Below, one piece after another: positions 24,453 to 35,900 of a stretch of 64,000 nucleotides of DNA. The translations under genes were made by a program, and so were the position numbers. The stretch is from Eucalyptus grandis (Eukaryota > Streptophyta > Magnoliopsida > Myrtales > Myrtaceae). Location of the stretch: NCBI RefSeq assembly GCF_016545825.1, contig NC_052613.1:372001-436000 (forward strand). The letters run 5' to 3'. The notes under the pieces were generated by a model that saw nothing but the letters and a program-made list of their open reading frames with translations, was not told the origin of the DNA and ran no database searches. Each line of letters begins with the position of its first letter. Position 1 is the stretch's first letter.

Positions 24453-24833
24453 TGTTCTTCTTCCTTGTTGTGGCCACCATCAGCCGCTTGCCAACCATCA
24501 ACCACCTTCTACCACCCATGACATGCGACCGTCAGTGACTACTGGCAACGGTTGCTGTCGCCTATAAGTAGAGGTGGCAACATGGGTCATTTTGCATCCA
24601 TATTTTTCACAAATGGGTCAAATGTGGGTTATGAAGTTGTAATGAGCCATAACCCACAACTTTGTAACCCACATTCAACCCATTTTAAGTTTAGTTTTAT
24701 ATGGGTCGAAAATGGGTTACACGTTTTAACTCATTTTCAACCCATTTTTAAAACCAAAAGATATGGACTTCCTCAGCCGCTGACCTTTGACCTTCACCTT
24801 CGTCAGTCGCTGACCCATTTTCAACCCACCTCT

Positions 24834-25140
24834 GCCGCTCGCCTCCGAGCCGCCTCCGCCACTCACCGTCGCGGCTCGCCTCCAAGTCGCCTCCGCCACT
24901 CACTGTCGCTACCTGCCTCTGAGTCACCTCCGCCACCCGCCTTTGAGGCTCACTTTTGCCACTCCCTTGAAGGTCAATGAGCTTTGTTGCGACCTCGATC
25001 TCCTCCGCCACTCGCCGTCGCGGCTCGCCTCCAAGTCGCCTCCGCCACTCACTGCCGCTACTTGCCTCTGAGTCACCTCCGCCACCCGCCTTTGAGGCTC
25101 ACTTTCGCCGCTCCCTTGAAGGTCAATGAGCTTTGTTGCG
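24834..25140. repeat. 149-bp tandem repeat, GC-rich
   Basis: About two copies of a 149-bp unit containing CGCCACTCGCCGTCGCGGCT, TGAGTCACCTCCGCCACC and GGTCAATGAGCTTTGTTGCG (the last at 24972 and 25121). It gives long artefactual frames on both strands. Confidence 0.8.
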
Positions 25141-27763
25141 ACCCAATCTCGCCGCCCTCAAAATGTCCAAGGAGGAGAAAGGTCAGGTTTGAGGGTACTT
25201 TGATCACGAGTTTCCTCACGAGATCATGAGCTCTCCAAGCTCGTACCCGCGCATTTAAGTATTTAACAACCTAAAAAATATACAGGAGTCGCCACTAGCC
25301 TCATTTTAGGGGTCGGCTAGAAACCCAATCGAGAGTCGGGATTGTTCCATCGATTCCTACGTAACCAGATATGTAGGTTCGGGGACTTGAGTTACACTAA
25401 TATTGCTATTAGCGTCTTTCAGTACCTAAATAGCTAGAAACCTAATCGAGGGTCGGGAGTGTTCCCTCGATTCCTACATAACCAGATATGTAGGTTCGGG
25501 GACTTAGGTCACACTAATATTGCTATTAGCGCCTTTCGATACCTAAATAGCTAGAAACCCAATTGAGGGTCGGGAGTGTTCCCGAACCTACATATCTGGT
25601 ACGTAAACAATATGCTGTGTTTTTCCTAACATGTCCATGCAATTTTTTTTTTTTTTTTTACATTTTCGGGATCATCAATTTCTAGACTAAATGACCATGT
25701 ATGTATGGTGGATTACTTTCATTGTATTCTATTCCTAAAAAATATAAAGGAAAATAATCAACAATATTGAAAGTGCAAGAAATGAAGTAAACACTCAAGG
25801 AAAAAATAATAAACATAATCATGCAATCCTAAAGAATATAAAAGAGAAAACAATCGGAAAAGGAAAAAAACCCGCAACTCGTCGGGTTTTATACCATGCA
25901 TAGAACCCGAGACTTATGTCGGAAAAAATGAATGGTATATGATAATGGTCGGAATGGACATCACCTTCACGCCTTCTCTATCTTCAGGGTCCTAATCTAC
26001 TAATCTAATAAACAAGGATCTCTTGCCTCATCTTATATGATTAAGACAATACATAGAAATCATTATTATAATGAATAGACATAGGCATCAGACATGAACA
26101 TGAATCTAGCAAATTCAAGTCACAAACAGGACAAAATATAAGGCATGTTTAAAATTTCGTAAAATCACCTAGACAATATACAAAAATGTGAAACTTGCAC
26201 ATGATATAAGGTTGAATGTGAAAAAAGTTTGGGTAACCCTAAATCAGAATGTAAAGAAGTCCCACAAGTCATTAACATTGCAAAGTGACTTGGAACTAAG
26301 AATGTCATGCTTGACAAATTTCAATTGCAATTAGCCAAATGAATGGATGATATTCTCATTAAACGAGATTCAAATATGATATGCCCTAAATATGTCTAGA
26401 AAACACCAAGCATCAAGTATGCTCTTAAGGAACTTGATTGAAGACATTTTCATAAAAACGCAATCAATTAAAATCACAGCAGGGATTGCACAAAACATGG
26501 ATGATATTTATTGAAATGAAGACATAAAGAAATTCTATGAAAGTCCAAGTATATAGAAGGAAATGTCCTGACTATCTATTATGAGACATCGAAGTCTTAC
26601 TTTGTTCACAAAAGTCTATATGAAAATAGAAAAGAAACAGAGCAAAAAAATCCAACATTATAGATTGCAATAACTCAAACGTGACTTTATGGAAGTCATT
26701 GACCTTGCTAATGATGACCATTTGATTCTACTTATACCTTTTTAGAAAGCTTATGAGATTTCTAAGGACTCTCATGAAAGATTCAACTCCAGCAAAGCAT
26801 GTTTACTAGCTCAAATTTGAACACACGCATCAGGTCTCAAACAAGATAGATTACGGATTGAACTTTGAACATGTGAAAACCATATCAAATGAAATTCAAT
26901 CAGGGCATTCTATAGCTCATTGGAAAGATATCTGAACCATCTTCGACTTTCATGCAAACTTCGAACACAGACAACCATAGCAACCAGCTCATATCAAGGC
27001 ATTTGCACAGAAGGTCATTCAGAACACATAACACAATAAACAACACAGGTTCAGTAACAATGGCACAATGAGTGGTATCTGATCTATATACCTGGTAAAT
27101 CAACTTCTAAGAAATGTTTCATATCAACACGTTTTCAGATCTAACACCTCAAAATACTTCACGTACAACAAAACGATTAACTCAAGCTATGGAACGGGAC
27201 TGAAGCCATGTTCTCATCTAACATTCTAAAATCAGTATTAAAATCAGAGAACCATCACAAGTCATCTAGTTACAGCTCAGATCTTTAAGTGAATTACACT
27301 TGGAGTACGTGAACGTGATTCTTCTACACATCTCATTGCAACAGAGCAGGAACCGATCGGTTTCGGAAACCGGATCCCCTAGCAAGCTCTTCGCCGAATA
27401 GAGGAAACACCTCCGATCGTGCACCGACGGAGGAAAACCCTAGCCTTCGACGAGAATTTTGAGAGCGAGAGAACGCTCCATCGAGAGAGCTCTTCAAGAG
27501 AGAGAGAGAGTTCATGATCCAGAGAGCCGAGAGAGAATCAGCGTTCGAGCATTTGAGAGAGAGAGAGAGAGCGAGAGAGAGCGAGCCCGCGGGAGAGCCT
27601 GAAAGAGAGAATTGATCGTGAAAAAAAATCCCCTCCTCGCACGAGCGTTTCCCCTTTTCATTTTGTTTTTTTTCTCTTTTTTTTGTTCGTTTTTTTTTCT
27701 TTTCTTTTTTTTTTTTGCAAAATATTTATTTAAAGTGTCCGACGAAAATTTCGGGTGTCAACA
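25134..27763 (-). mobile_element. Probable solo LTR
   Basis: The right end GGGTGTCAACA is, on the minus strand, TGTTGACACCC, a common start of plant LTRs. The proposed left end TGTTGCGACCC is complementary to it at 9 of 11 positions. AGCTT flanks both sides (25129-25133 and 27764-27768), which would be a 5-bp target duplication. The left boundary is uncertain because AGCTTTGTTGCGACC also occurs in the preceding 149-bp repeat unit (about 24979). There is no second LTR, primer site or polymerase sequence, so this is a solo LTR rather than a full element. Inside are a 117-bp tandem repeat and GAGAGA runs near 27495-27590. Confidence 0.55.
25317..25590. repeat. 117-bp tandem repeat (about 2.3 copies)
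   Basis: Units start at about 25317, 25434 and 25551 with CTAGAAACCCAAT. Each contains GGTTCGGGGACTT and ACACTAATATTGCTATTAGC. The array lies in the proposed solo LTR, next to the phrase GGAGTCGCCACTAG often found in plant LTR elements. Confidence 0.85.
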
Positions 27764-28420
27764 AGCTTCATCACCCACCTCCGCCGCTCGCCTCCGCGAG
27801 TCGCCCACGAAATCGGAGGTGTCCGGGCCGACACCCCACGGTTCGGCCTCCAAGGCATCAAGAGCGAGATCGTCGGATCTCACTCTCTCGAATCCGCCTA
27901 CCAATCGGTAACCCTTTTTTTTCTCCCTTTCCGTTTGCGGTTCTGCTATTTTGGATCAACATGTTTTCTGCGAATTGCTTGGATAAAGAGGGAAACTTGG
28001 GGCTTGTCGGGTTCTTATGGGCATGGGAAGTGAAAATTGGTGAATTGGGCTTGGTGCTCGTTGTAGGTTAGACGCAGGGAGAATTTCTCCTCAATTGCTA
28101 CGTTTATCTGTCTCTGATATACTACCTGTAACATTTTCTGGATTCTTTTCAACTGAATCCTTTTATCCTGGAACTTTTGAGCGTTGGGTGAGTCAGACAT
28201 CTCAACATGTAAAACCCACGTAACATAGCTTATGCAAAACAATGTTTTGAACATATCTGCTGAGCATATTTGGATGCCCGTTCTATTCTTCTTGTTACTA
28301 GGTCTGCAGAAAGATTGATGGTTGTCCAGATTGGACTAGCGTTCTGGAACGTGTATCTGAAGGTGTTGGTGTCTGCTACATGCACGGAGATGGTTATGCC
28401 CCTGTCCAGTAGTCCAGATA
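27764..28420 (+). pseudogene. Exon-like gene fragments, product not recognised
   Basis: Three stretches look like exons with plausible splice borders but were not matched to a known protein. One at about 27770-27908 reads GIKSEIVGSHSLESAYQ and is followed by GTAACC. One at about 28067-28186 is preceded by GTTGTAG, reads SGFFSTESFYPGTFERW and is followed by GTGAGT. One at about 28301-28400 is preceded by TTACTAG and reads KIDGCPDWTSVLERVSEG and CYMHGDGYAP. Their order fits a captured or truncated gene inside the repeat nest. They could also be chance open stretches. Confidence 0.3.
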
Positions 28421-29357
28421 CAAGCATGATTCCTACGTATGATTTTAATTTTCCTGCTTTCCAAGAGGAGTGCTAGACTGATTTCAAAGTCAATCCAAGA
28501 CCAAGGTGGATAACAACTGAATTTGGTGGGAAAGTAAGACATCGCTGCGATATGTATTTATTTATTTTATATTGAAGGTTTGCAGCATGGCAAACTTGCA
28601 TGTGTAGCTTCTTGGGTCATATTCCATCCAGTTCTGTGTCCTTTTTAGCATTTCTTAAGCAGCATGGCATTCCCATCAATTTTCTGTCCCCTTCCATTTT
28701 CTCCGTTCAGTGTTCCCTTATTTCGTTAATAAGGCTGAAGCTGAAGTTGACTTACATAGCAAGAGATCCAATTTAGTCACATACAATTAGCAGGAAGCAA
28801 TGGAAGAAGCTGCTGAAGATTTTAATCTGCCTAAGCCAAAAAAAGACATGTTGAAAATCATCCTTATCACCATCTAAGTGCATAGATTTCCTAGGTAAAT
28901 CACGTGATCATTTCTTTAGGCGTTAGCAGTGGAGGCGTGTTGTGCAATGAGCCTTGTTAGGATCCAAACATCTGATGCCTCAGATTTATACAAAGGAGAA
29001 AGGGGAAACTCCATTCATTAAGATCCAAATATCTTATGACTTTAAATAAGAGAAGCATGTGCATAGTCTAATTCTTTATAAATATTTCAATTTATAGGTT
29101 TTTTCAAAAAAATTATTTTATTTACTATTTTTTTAATTTAATTTGTTTTTATCCAATTAGCATATAGCTTAAAGTGAGCACAATTTTTTTTAGAATATTA
29201 GTAAGTTTTAGCAATATGGGTCGGGTCGGGTATTGGTCGAGTCGGGTATGGGTCATTATATTTACATTACAAGAATATGGGTTAAAACGAGTTAAATGGG
29301 TCAACCCATTTTCGACCCGACCCATACCCGACCCGATCCACCCATTTGCCACCTCTA

Positions 29358-31300
29358 CCTATAGTCCCATCGGCCGCCACCCATAGCCCATCAGCCAATG
29401 ACCACCATCGTCTACTGGCAACCTACCATTGCAAACCGCCACACAACCGCCGCCTGTTGTTGCAGTCGCTACTAACTATTGCCGTAGGACCACTGCCCAC
29501 AGCTCACCAGCCACCATCCCCTCCCGCAGTCAGTGGGCTGTGGGCGGCAATCTTGCGGCGGCGGTCGGTGGTTGTGTAACGGGCATACAACAATCGTGTG
29601 GCTGTTGTGTGACGGTGGTTGAAGGTTTTTCTGTGGGTGTGTGGCGGTCATGCGGCAGCGGTTGGCAATCATGCATCGAGCGTGCAATTGTCGTGCGGCA
29701 ATTGTGTGGTGGTAGTTGGCGATCGGCGGTCTATGAGTAAGAAGAAAAATAAATAAATACAAAAATTTATAAATTTTTACCAAACGCATTTTTATTCTTT
29801 TTAATTCCAAGAATATGAATAATTACCAAACACCTTATTTTACTCAAAAATTGTTCCCGAAGTAAAAATATAAAAAAAAAACTATTTCTGAAAATAAATA
29901 ATTCTCCAAAATAAAAACGTTGACATGTGCACCATTAACCTCATGCAATAGGATATGCAAAATACTCGGTAGGTTTAAAGTGCACAAATCAAGCCTCTCG
30001 CAATGAAGCTACTTTTCAATCCTTGTCGTGTTTTCGTTTTCATGACATTTGAAGAACTCTTAGTTTACTTAATTTGGAGTTTTGATTGAAGAAGTGAAAT
30101 GAAGTTCATTTGGTCCAAGGCTACTCTGTATCCCTCCAATGACAATCTCTTTGTTAGGGATAACTCTCTTATGCAAATTTGGTAATTGACAGGTGTATAG
30201 AAATATTGCTCATGTTTTACTTAATAAAAAAAGAAGAATATAGGTTTCGGAAGATGACATGACTTTGGGTACATTTCATCATGGGGTGCTAAAGATGTTG
30301 ACACTTGTATGTAGAATTTATTAGTAATTTCTGAAACAAAAATCTTGATCCTATTTTCGCAAACGAAAACTTGTAAATATTTAAATCCGTCCAAAGATGA
30401 ATGTGTAGAGATTTTCTTATATTGATATATGGATGTTTATGGGATCTGTTGCCACCGTAAGAATGGAGGCATGCATTCGCGCCATTGCAGTGTTCACAAA
30501 ATTAATTCTAAATACACATGTCACTCATATAATAATGAATGCATAATTGCATTAGTATATTATCACACCAATAGTAAACATAATATGATCCTCTTGACAT
30601 ATGTACACGACTTTTTAGACTGAAATTGTACATAGAATAGTTTTACTCTTTTGCTTCCACATTTCGCCAAAGGATGTCCTATCTTTGCAAGATTTTGTAA
30701 CAACTTGACCCGTTTTGCATAAACCAAACATCAAACTCATAAAAAGAATACTAAGAAAGATTGGACAGTGGTCATTTAGAAGTGGGCATTACTTGTGAAT
30801 CACGTCTTAACATCTCTATTGTTTTATGAGGAATATTGACTATCGCAAAATAATACCGACTCTATTGACCAGACTTGTCAAGTCCCCCAAAGGGATATCC
30901 ATGATAAGCGGCGACATCTCTATAAAATAATCATTTGCATGATTAGGTTTTAGGACCGAAAACTATGGACACAACAATCAGCCCGTTTTACGCGGACCAA
31001 GCTTAGGACTAGAAGTGATGGTGTTGTATGACCCATAAATCACTTTGTGCCATTAGATGTTTGATTTAGAGCTTACCCAATTCAACCCAAGGCCAACGGT
31101 AGCTTGGGAGAGCACTTATGGGCTCTCATGTGGACCATGAGCTCTTGCCTGGACTTGGATCCATCATGGGTCGGGTCTCGCACCGTACCCGAAAAATGTC
31201 CACCCGACCACCCGACCCGTATGGGGTGGAGACCGGGTAAAAGCACTGACCATTTGACCAGATCGACGCGGCATCATTCAACAGTCCAACTTGAAGTCCC
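29358..31300. other. Intergenic, repeat-derived in its first part
   Basis: About 29360-29740 is rich in CCACC and GTGG motifs and holds overlapping frames without domains. 29750-29900 is AT-rich with phrases such as TTGTTCCCGAAGTAAAAATA that recall 24350-24390, so an older element may surround the hAT-like ends. From 29900 to 31300 nothing recognisable was seen. A CT repeat begins at about 31321 in the SEC61 gamma leader. Confidence 0.35.
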
Positions 31301-31320
31301 GTCAAACGCGTCTGCCCTGC

Positions 31321-31385
31321 ATCTCTCTCTCTCTCTCTCTTGCATCTCTCTCTCCATCCCTCTCTCTCTCTCTCTCTCGCTCTCG
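31321..31385. repeat. CT microsatellite in the SEC61 gamma leader
   Basis: Interrupted (CT)n runs just before the SEC61 gamma start codon, a pattern common in plant 5' UTRs. Confidence 0.85.
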
Positions 31386-31407
31386 CTAGCTCGCCGGGAA
31401 CGGAAGA

Positions 31408-31715
31408 ATGGACGCCGTGGATTCGGTGGTCGACCCTCTCCGGGACTTCGCCAAGGACAGCCTCTGCCTCGTCAAGCGTTGCCACAAGCCCGACCGCAAA
31501 GGTGACCGCTTCTCGTTCGCGCATTTAAAATGCATTCTTGCCCTGTCGTCTCCTGGACTTTCTTGATCGATCGGTTTCGGTTCCGTCTTTCCCCTGCAGA
31601 GTTCACCAAGGTCGCCTTTCGCACCGCCATTGGATTCGTGGTCATGGGTTTTGTTGGGTTCTTCGTGAAGCTCATCTTCATCCCCATCAACAACATCATC
31701 GTCGGGTCCGGTTAG
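31408..31715 (+). CDS. SEC61G: Protein transport protein SEC61 subunit gamma
   Basis: Two exons, 31408-31501 and 31600-31715, joined across a 98-bp GT-AG intron (donor GTGACC, acceptor CCCTGCAG), give a 69-residue protein. Its sequence begins [18 protein letters not shown], continues with [17 protein letters not shown], and has one membrane helix ([20 protein letters not shown]) and the tail NNIIVGSG. This is the tail-anchored SecE/SEC61 gamma subunit of the ER translocon, which clamps the SEC61 alpha channel; 68-70 residues is the normal plant size. Single-frame reading misses it because the intron splits the short gene. The splice phase (one base of the Glu codon left of the intron) restores a perfect frame. 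There is no sign of damage, and a GT microsatellite lies just after the stop. Confidence 0.95.
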
Positions 31716-31744
31716 GAGGTATTGCATGCCCTGCTTCTTGTTTT

Positions 31745-31764
31745 GTGTGTGTGTGTGTGTGTGT
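31745..31764. repeat. GT microsatellite
   Basis: A (GT)n run of about 20 bp, 30 bp downstream of the SEC61 gamma stop codon, probably in its 3' UTR. Confidence 0.85.
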
Positions 31765-32004
31765 TTTTCTTGCTTTTGTAGATCTCCCAATGCCCGACCC
31801 CGGCTCTTTGTTATCGGGTTGTCTTCTGTCTAGATTCTCTATCTCAAAGGTAGATCTGGTGCCCTTCTGTTGTTCTTATGAAAGAAAGGTGCTTCCTTTG
31901 GCTAGCGCGGAGGCTCTTTCTGAAGGTGCATCTAGTTCTTTAGGGTGACGGATTCATCACTTGAAATTGCTGTGGATTTTTATCCTGTCGTCTGTAAAGA
32001 TCTG

Positions 32005-32210
32005 CATATTGTTCGAAGTGGCCACCTACAGACGAATTATTTTAAATTTAAAACGTATCAGTAGGCCTGGCCTACGAGTCTATTCGAACTATCAACGAAT
32101 TCCTAGAATTTTAGGTGGGATGGGGATTGTAATTCTTTCTACTTCTCGAGGTGTAATGACAGACTGAGAGGCTCGACTAGAAGGAATCGGCAGAGAAATT
32201 TTGTGTTATA
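32005..32210 (+). pseudogene. rps8: Nuclear plastid DNA: rps8 3' end
   Basis: The plus strand encodes the C-terminal part of plastid ribosomal protein S8 ([50 protein letters not shown]). The frame is interrupted by TGA where plastid S8 has Arg (after MTD). It carries further changes of the type expected from cytosine deamination, including GGA to AGA (Gly to Arg) in the GIGG motif. It is a fragment with no start, so it is an inserted plastid piece and not a gene. The sequence after it, to about 32400, may be the plastid spacer and decayed infA but was not identified firmly. Confidence 0.85.
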
Positions 32211-32404
32211 TATTGTAATCTTTCTGTTCCGATACCCGAATTGGATCCATAATTTTCCTATTTGTCCTCTGAAGAGTCATCCAAATATTATTTTGGTCTT
32301 GGATTAGTGATCCATTTTGATATCTTTTTGGAGGAATATGAATAGGGAAGTGAAGATAGGCTCATTACATTAAAAAAAAAAAAAAAAAAGATATGGGAAT
32401 TTTA

Positions 32405-32662
32405 CATAAGTAATTGAGCGTGAGAGCCAAATGAATTGAAAGATTCATGTTTGGTTTGGGAGGGGATTATGGAAGTTTTGAAATGAATGGAAAGATAATC
32501 TACTTTCGTTAAGCGATTTATTAGATAATCGAAAACAGAGGATCTTGAATACTATTTGAAATTCAGAAGAATTATGCGGCAGGGCCATTGAACAGCTGGA
32601 AAAAGCCCAGGCCCGTTTATGGAAAGTGGAAATGGAAGCAGAGCAGTTTTGAGTGAATGGAT
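32405..32662 (+). pseudogene. atpF: Nuclear plastid DNA: atpF intron end and exon 2
   Basis: From about 32505 the plus strand encodes the start of plastid atpF exon 2 (ATP synthase CF0 subunit b): [38 protein letters not shown]. The sequence before it (GAGCGTGAGAGCC onwards) fits the 3' end of the atpF group II intron. Two Arg codons are now TGA (32557 and near 32651), and other Arg codons read Cys, Gln and Trp, all by C-to-T or G-to-A change. The piece stops abruptly after the VNG codons. Confidence 0.85.
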
Positions 32663-32794
32663 GCAAGGATGGGAATTTATGATAAGAAAAGACAATTTCT
32701 ATTTCTAATAAATATGGAAAAAAAAAATGTAGAACCTAGAAAAGAAAGAAAAAATTATAGGAATTACTAGTCTTAGAATCAAGTTGGACAAAAA

Positions 32795-32937
32795 TAGAAG
32801 GCCCACAGGTCATGAACTTCTTTTCCCGGAGAAGAAGCAATGACGGTATCTGGGGAATAAGCATCAGCTAACTCTGTGCCAGCAGCCGCGGTAATAGCAA
32901 GCGTTATCCGGAATGATTGGGTGTCTGTGTGTGGCGT
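32795..32937 (+). pseudogene. rrn16: Nuclear plastid DNA: 16S rRNA fragment
   Basis: Contains the plastid 16S segment around the universal 530 loop: CTCTGTGCCAGCAGCCGCGG, followed by AAGCGTTATCCGGAATGATT, and preceded by GAAGAAGCAATGACGGTATC. About nine bases after GGTAATA and several after GATTGGG are missing compared with the plastid gene. At about 140 bp it is a fragment, not an rRNA gene. Confidence 0.9.
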
Positions 32938-32939
32938 GA

Positions 32940-35900
32940 CGCTATCACTAATTCAGAGCGAACCTTTGTGATGGGAGAGATGGAAAGGTGCTGATTGATT
33001 GGACATGCATTCATTATTGAGAGTCTATCAGAAGGATTCAGTTGCAGATTGTAAATAGATCGATTTTAGTTTCAGGGGCCCTCTTTCAGTTACCTCTCTT
33101 CGGCTTTGCAAAGCCATTGTGGTAATTGGGGTTTTATTTTAAATCAAACTTATTATATTACCGTTTTTCTGTTGTTTTTAACCTCCTTGAAACTACTGTT
33201 CAATCCATGAAGTTACCAAACACATGCTTTTTAGTGGTGGCAGAATTTTTCTAGGTGAAGTTCTCACTTTTAGTGATTCTTAACACAGCAGACATGCTAT
33301 TCGTAGTCCTAGGTGTATACAAATAAATGTATACTCTGCCCTATAGAAAGCATGATGGCCCTTTTGTGTATCTTTTGTCGTGATACTGGAAAAGATCTAG
33401 CCTTGTGGAAATGCCAGAGTCATTGATGCTAATCCTTTTCTGCACCATTGTGAGTTTCTTTTTCACTGAATCCATGGCAGTGTCCCAATTAGATATCAAA
33501 TTAAGTTTCCCAACTGATGTTTCGTATGGGTTCCACATGTATCTGATTATAATTGAATTCAATGCGAAACTTGAAAGCTTTTTACTTCTCCTAGTAAGAT
33601 CAATAACGAGTAAATCTATTAACCTACCTATTCAATGCATCTTCAGAAATGTCCACTCTGTAGTAGCGTGCTCTGAGAAGGGAGATGATTTTATTTAGTT
33701 ATTTGCCAAGTGGATTGTGTTTTGAATTTCTGTAGCCATTGGGAGGTTTTCTGGTGCATAGATGTACTCCACTATAATTGACTGATAACCTGGTTTTCTT
33801 AGAGATCATTATTGATGGTTAATTTGATTTCAAGTATGATATTCTTTAAGTTGAATATATGAGTTTCCTTTCAAGAGAACTGGAAACTGAAACGAACAGC
33901 TCTCTTTGCTTATAAATTGGATGATGCTTTTCTGCAGTGGCTTCCCAATTGTTGGATGGGTCATTTAGGATGACACCATATCCGTTGAGTATATAATCAG
34001 TGTTTGGTCGATAGTCATGAGCAGTTCTAATTCTTGGTGGTTACCTAAGAAAATATGATGATATGAACATTGTATCTCACTTTCAGCAACGTAAATCTTT
34101 TTTTTTTAAATGCAGAAGCTTTTAAGGGGATTATTCGGTGGCTTTTATCCCTATTCAGCCGATACCTTTTATTCTATATGGTGTCGGATACGTGCTGAGT
34201 ATGTACACTGCTCATATAGGAGAGGTGCTGAGTATGTGCACTGCTCATATAGGAGAGACGCTTTATGACTGTTTTCTTTTGGCGAATGGTGTCGGATAGG
34301 TGCTTAGTATGTGCACTGCTCATATAGGAGAGACGCTTTATGACTGTTTTCGTTTGGCGAAAGACTCGCATTGCTTGCATAATCTCTGGTTTCTCATACT
34401 GAAAGCATAGGTGGTCGGGTCACCGGCATCAGAATTGTCTATCTTCTGTCTTTTTGATCGGAAAAACTTTATAATTATTGGCTGCAGGCGGACCTCATAA
34501 GAAAGAAAGATGGCGATATCTGCAGAAGTACAAGTCGGGAGCAATTTTGGTTTCTTTCCGGGGTAGCATGTTAACAATGGATAGTGTAATGGTTTAAACT
34601 TCTAGGAACTGTGTCACCTACGTGTTGAGAAAAAAAAACACGTTTCATGTTTCGGTCGCTGCTTACATTTCTATTAATCGGTGAGTACTTTTTAAGAAGG
34701 TTGCGGTTTATCTCCACAATTCGATCCAGGGGACTTGCAGACTAAGTAGCACCGACCAATGAAACACGGACATATTGCCGGAGCTTCCGTGTCATGTTCG
34801 TGTCGTGTCTGTCTCTTCTCTTCACCATGCGATCGCACGCGAGGGTCCCATGAATCCTCGCCCGTTCAACGTCAGGAGATCATTGAATTATATCACCCCA
34901 CCCCACTTGCTCCCCCACCCCCTCGGTTTCCTTCCCTACCCCCAAAAAGCACCCGTCATATCTCTGATTTTCTCTCCCCCAACCCCACGCCAACCCTCTC
35001 TCCGCCTCCGGTTTTTTTTTTTTTTGGCAAAGATAAAAATATATATCGAGCTTTGGTCAACTGTACAAAATTCGGCGCTAATAAAAATTTACACTCTAAA
35101 TGCTAAAAACATAAAGAGTGAAAGGGAACGAAAGTAAAAGCCACAAGGCATCAACAAGAAGACAACAAAGCTAACACCAACGCCTCAGATTTCTTTCTAT
35201 CGTCCCGTGTTAAGAAAAGTTGATCACGAGTTAAAAAATTCAACACGTGTTGATCGCGTGTCCGAACGTATCCGAACGTGTCGGATATGTTGACACATGT
35301 CAGACACAACATGGAAGCTTTGACAAGGTGTCCATGCTTCGTAGCTTGCAGAGCATCCTAATTTGAGTGACATGGATGAGTGAGTGCGAGCATTCTGGCG
35401 CTGGTCCTGGGTGAAAAGTAGTGGACTTTAGTAACGTTGATAAAGCCATTTTAGCTCTCTGTCCACTTGTAAGAAGCTCGAAGTTTGCTTCCCTCATACA
35501 AGTTTCGAGACCCTTTACTTTTTGACAGTTAAAACCCAAATTTGGGACCTTGGTGAGTGATGATATTATTATTATTATTGCAAAAAGATGTGATTCCGCA
35601 CGGAACTTGGCATCTCTCGCACCATTTCTCGATGGCCTTTAAAGTAACAAATGAACTCCGCGGCCGAACAATGCAGCCCCAAAACATTTGGTTTCTATTT
35701 TGGGTCGAAGGCCCCTAAACATTTTAAAAGTGGAAACTTTATTTGGGATTTGGATAGACAGGGGCTGCTGCTACGGTTGTTGGTGCAGACTCGAATGATA
35801 AGAACAGAACCAAAATGTGGGGAGGGAGTAGACCCGAACGACAGAGATTGAGATGACGAGGAGGCCAAGACTTTCCATGCAATCCCCCTGTCCAAACCGA

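Larger units (their letters stand above)
24569..29357. mobile_element. hAT-like element with a composite interior (tentative)
   Basis: The ends TAGAGGTGGCAA (24569) and TTGCCACCTCTA (ending 29357) are perfect 12-bp inverted repeats. Next to them are related subterminal motifs: GGGTCGAAAATGGGTT near 24704 and, inverted, near 29296. The flanking octamers CCTATAAG (24561-24568) and CCTATAGT (29358-29365) agree at six of eight bases, as expected of an aged 8-bp hAT target duplication. The 4.8-kb interior has no transposase. It holds a GC-rich tandem repeat, a solo LTR and exon-like pieces, so it would be a non-autonomous element that gathered other DNA. Two unrelated elements of the same family in opposite orientation is the alternative. 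Confidence 0.45.

Noticed and set aside
24552..24980. A 142-codon ORF
   Set aside because: It consists of the hAT-like end and the 149-bp tandem repeat; composition only, no domain.
29346..29740. Overlapping ORFs with PP, HH and GG-rich peptides
   Set aside because: Low-complexity CCACC/GTGG sequence next to repeat ends; frames on both strands without recognisable protein features.
32795..32937. 16S rRNA gene
   Set aside because: Only about 140 bp, with internal deletions and plastid-type sequence next to other plastid fragments; a nuclear insert, not an rRNA locus.
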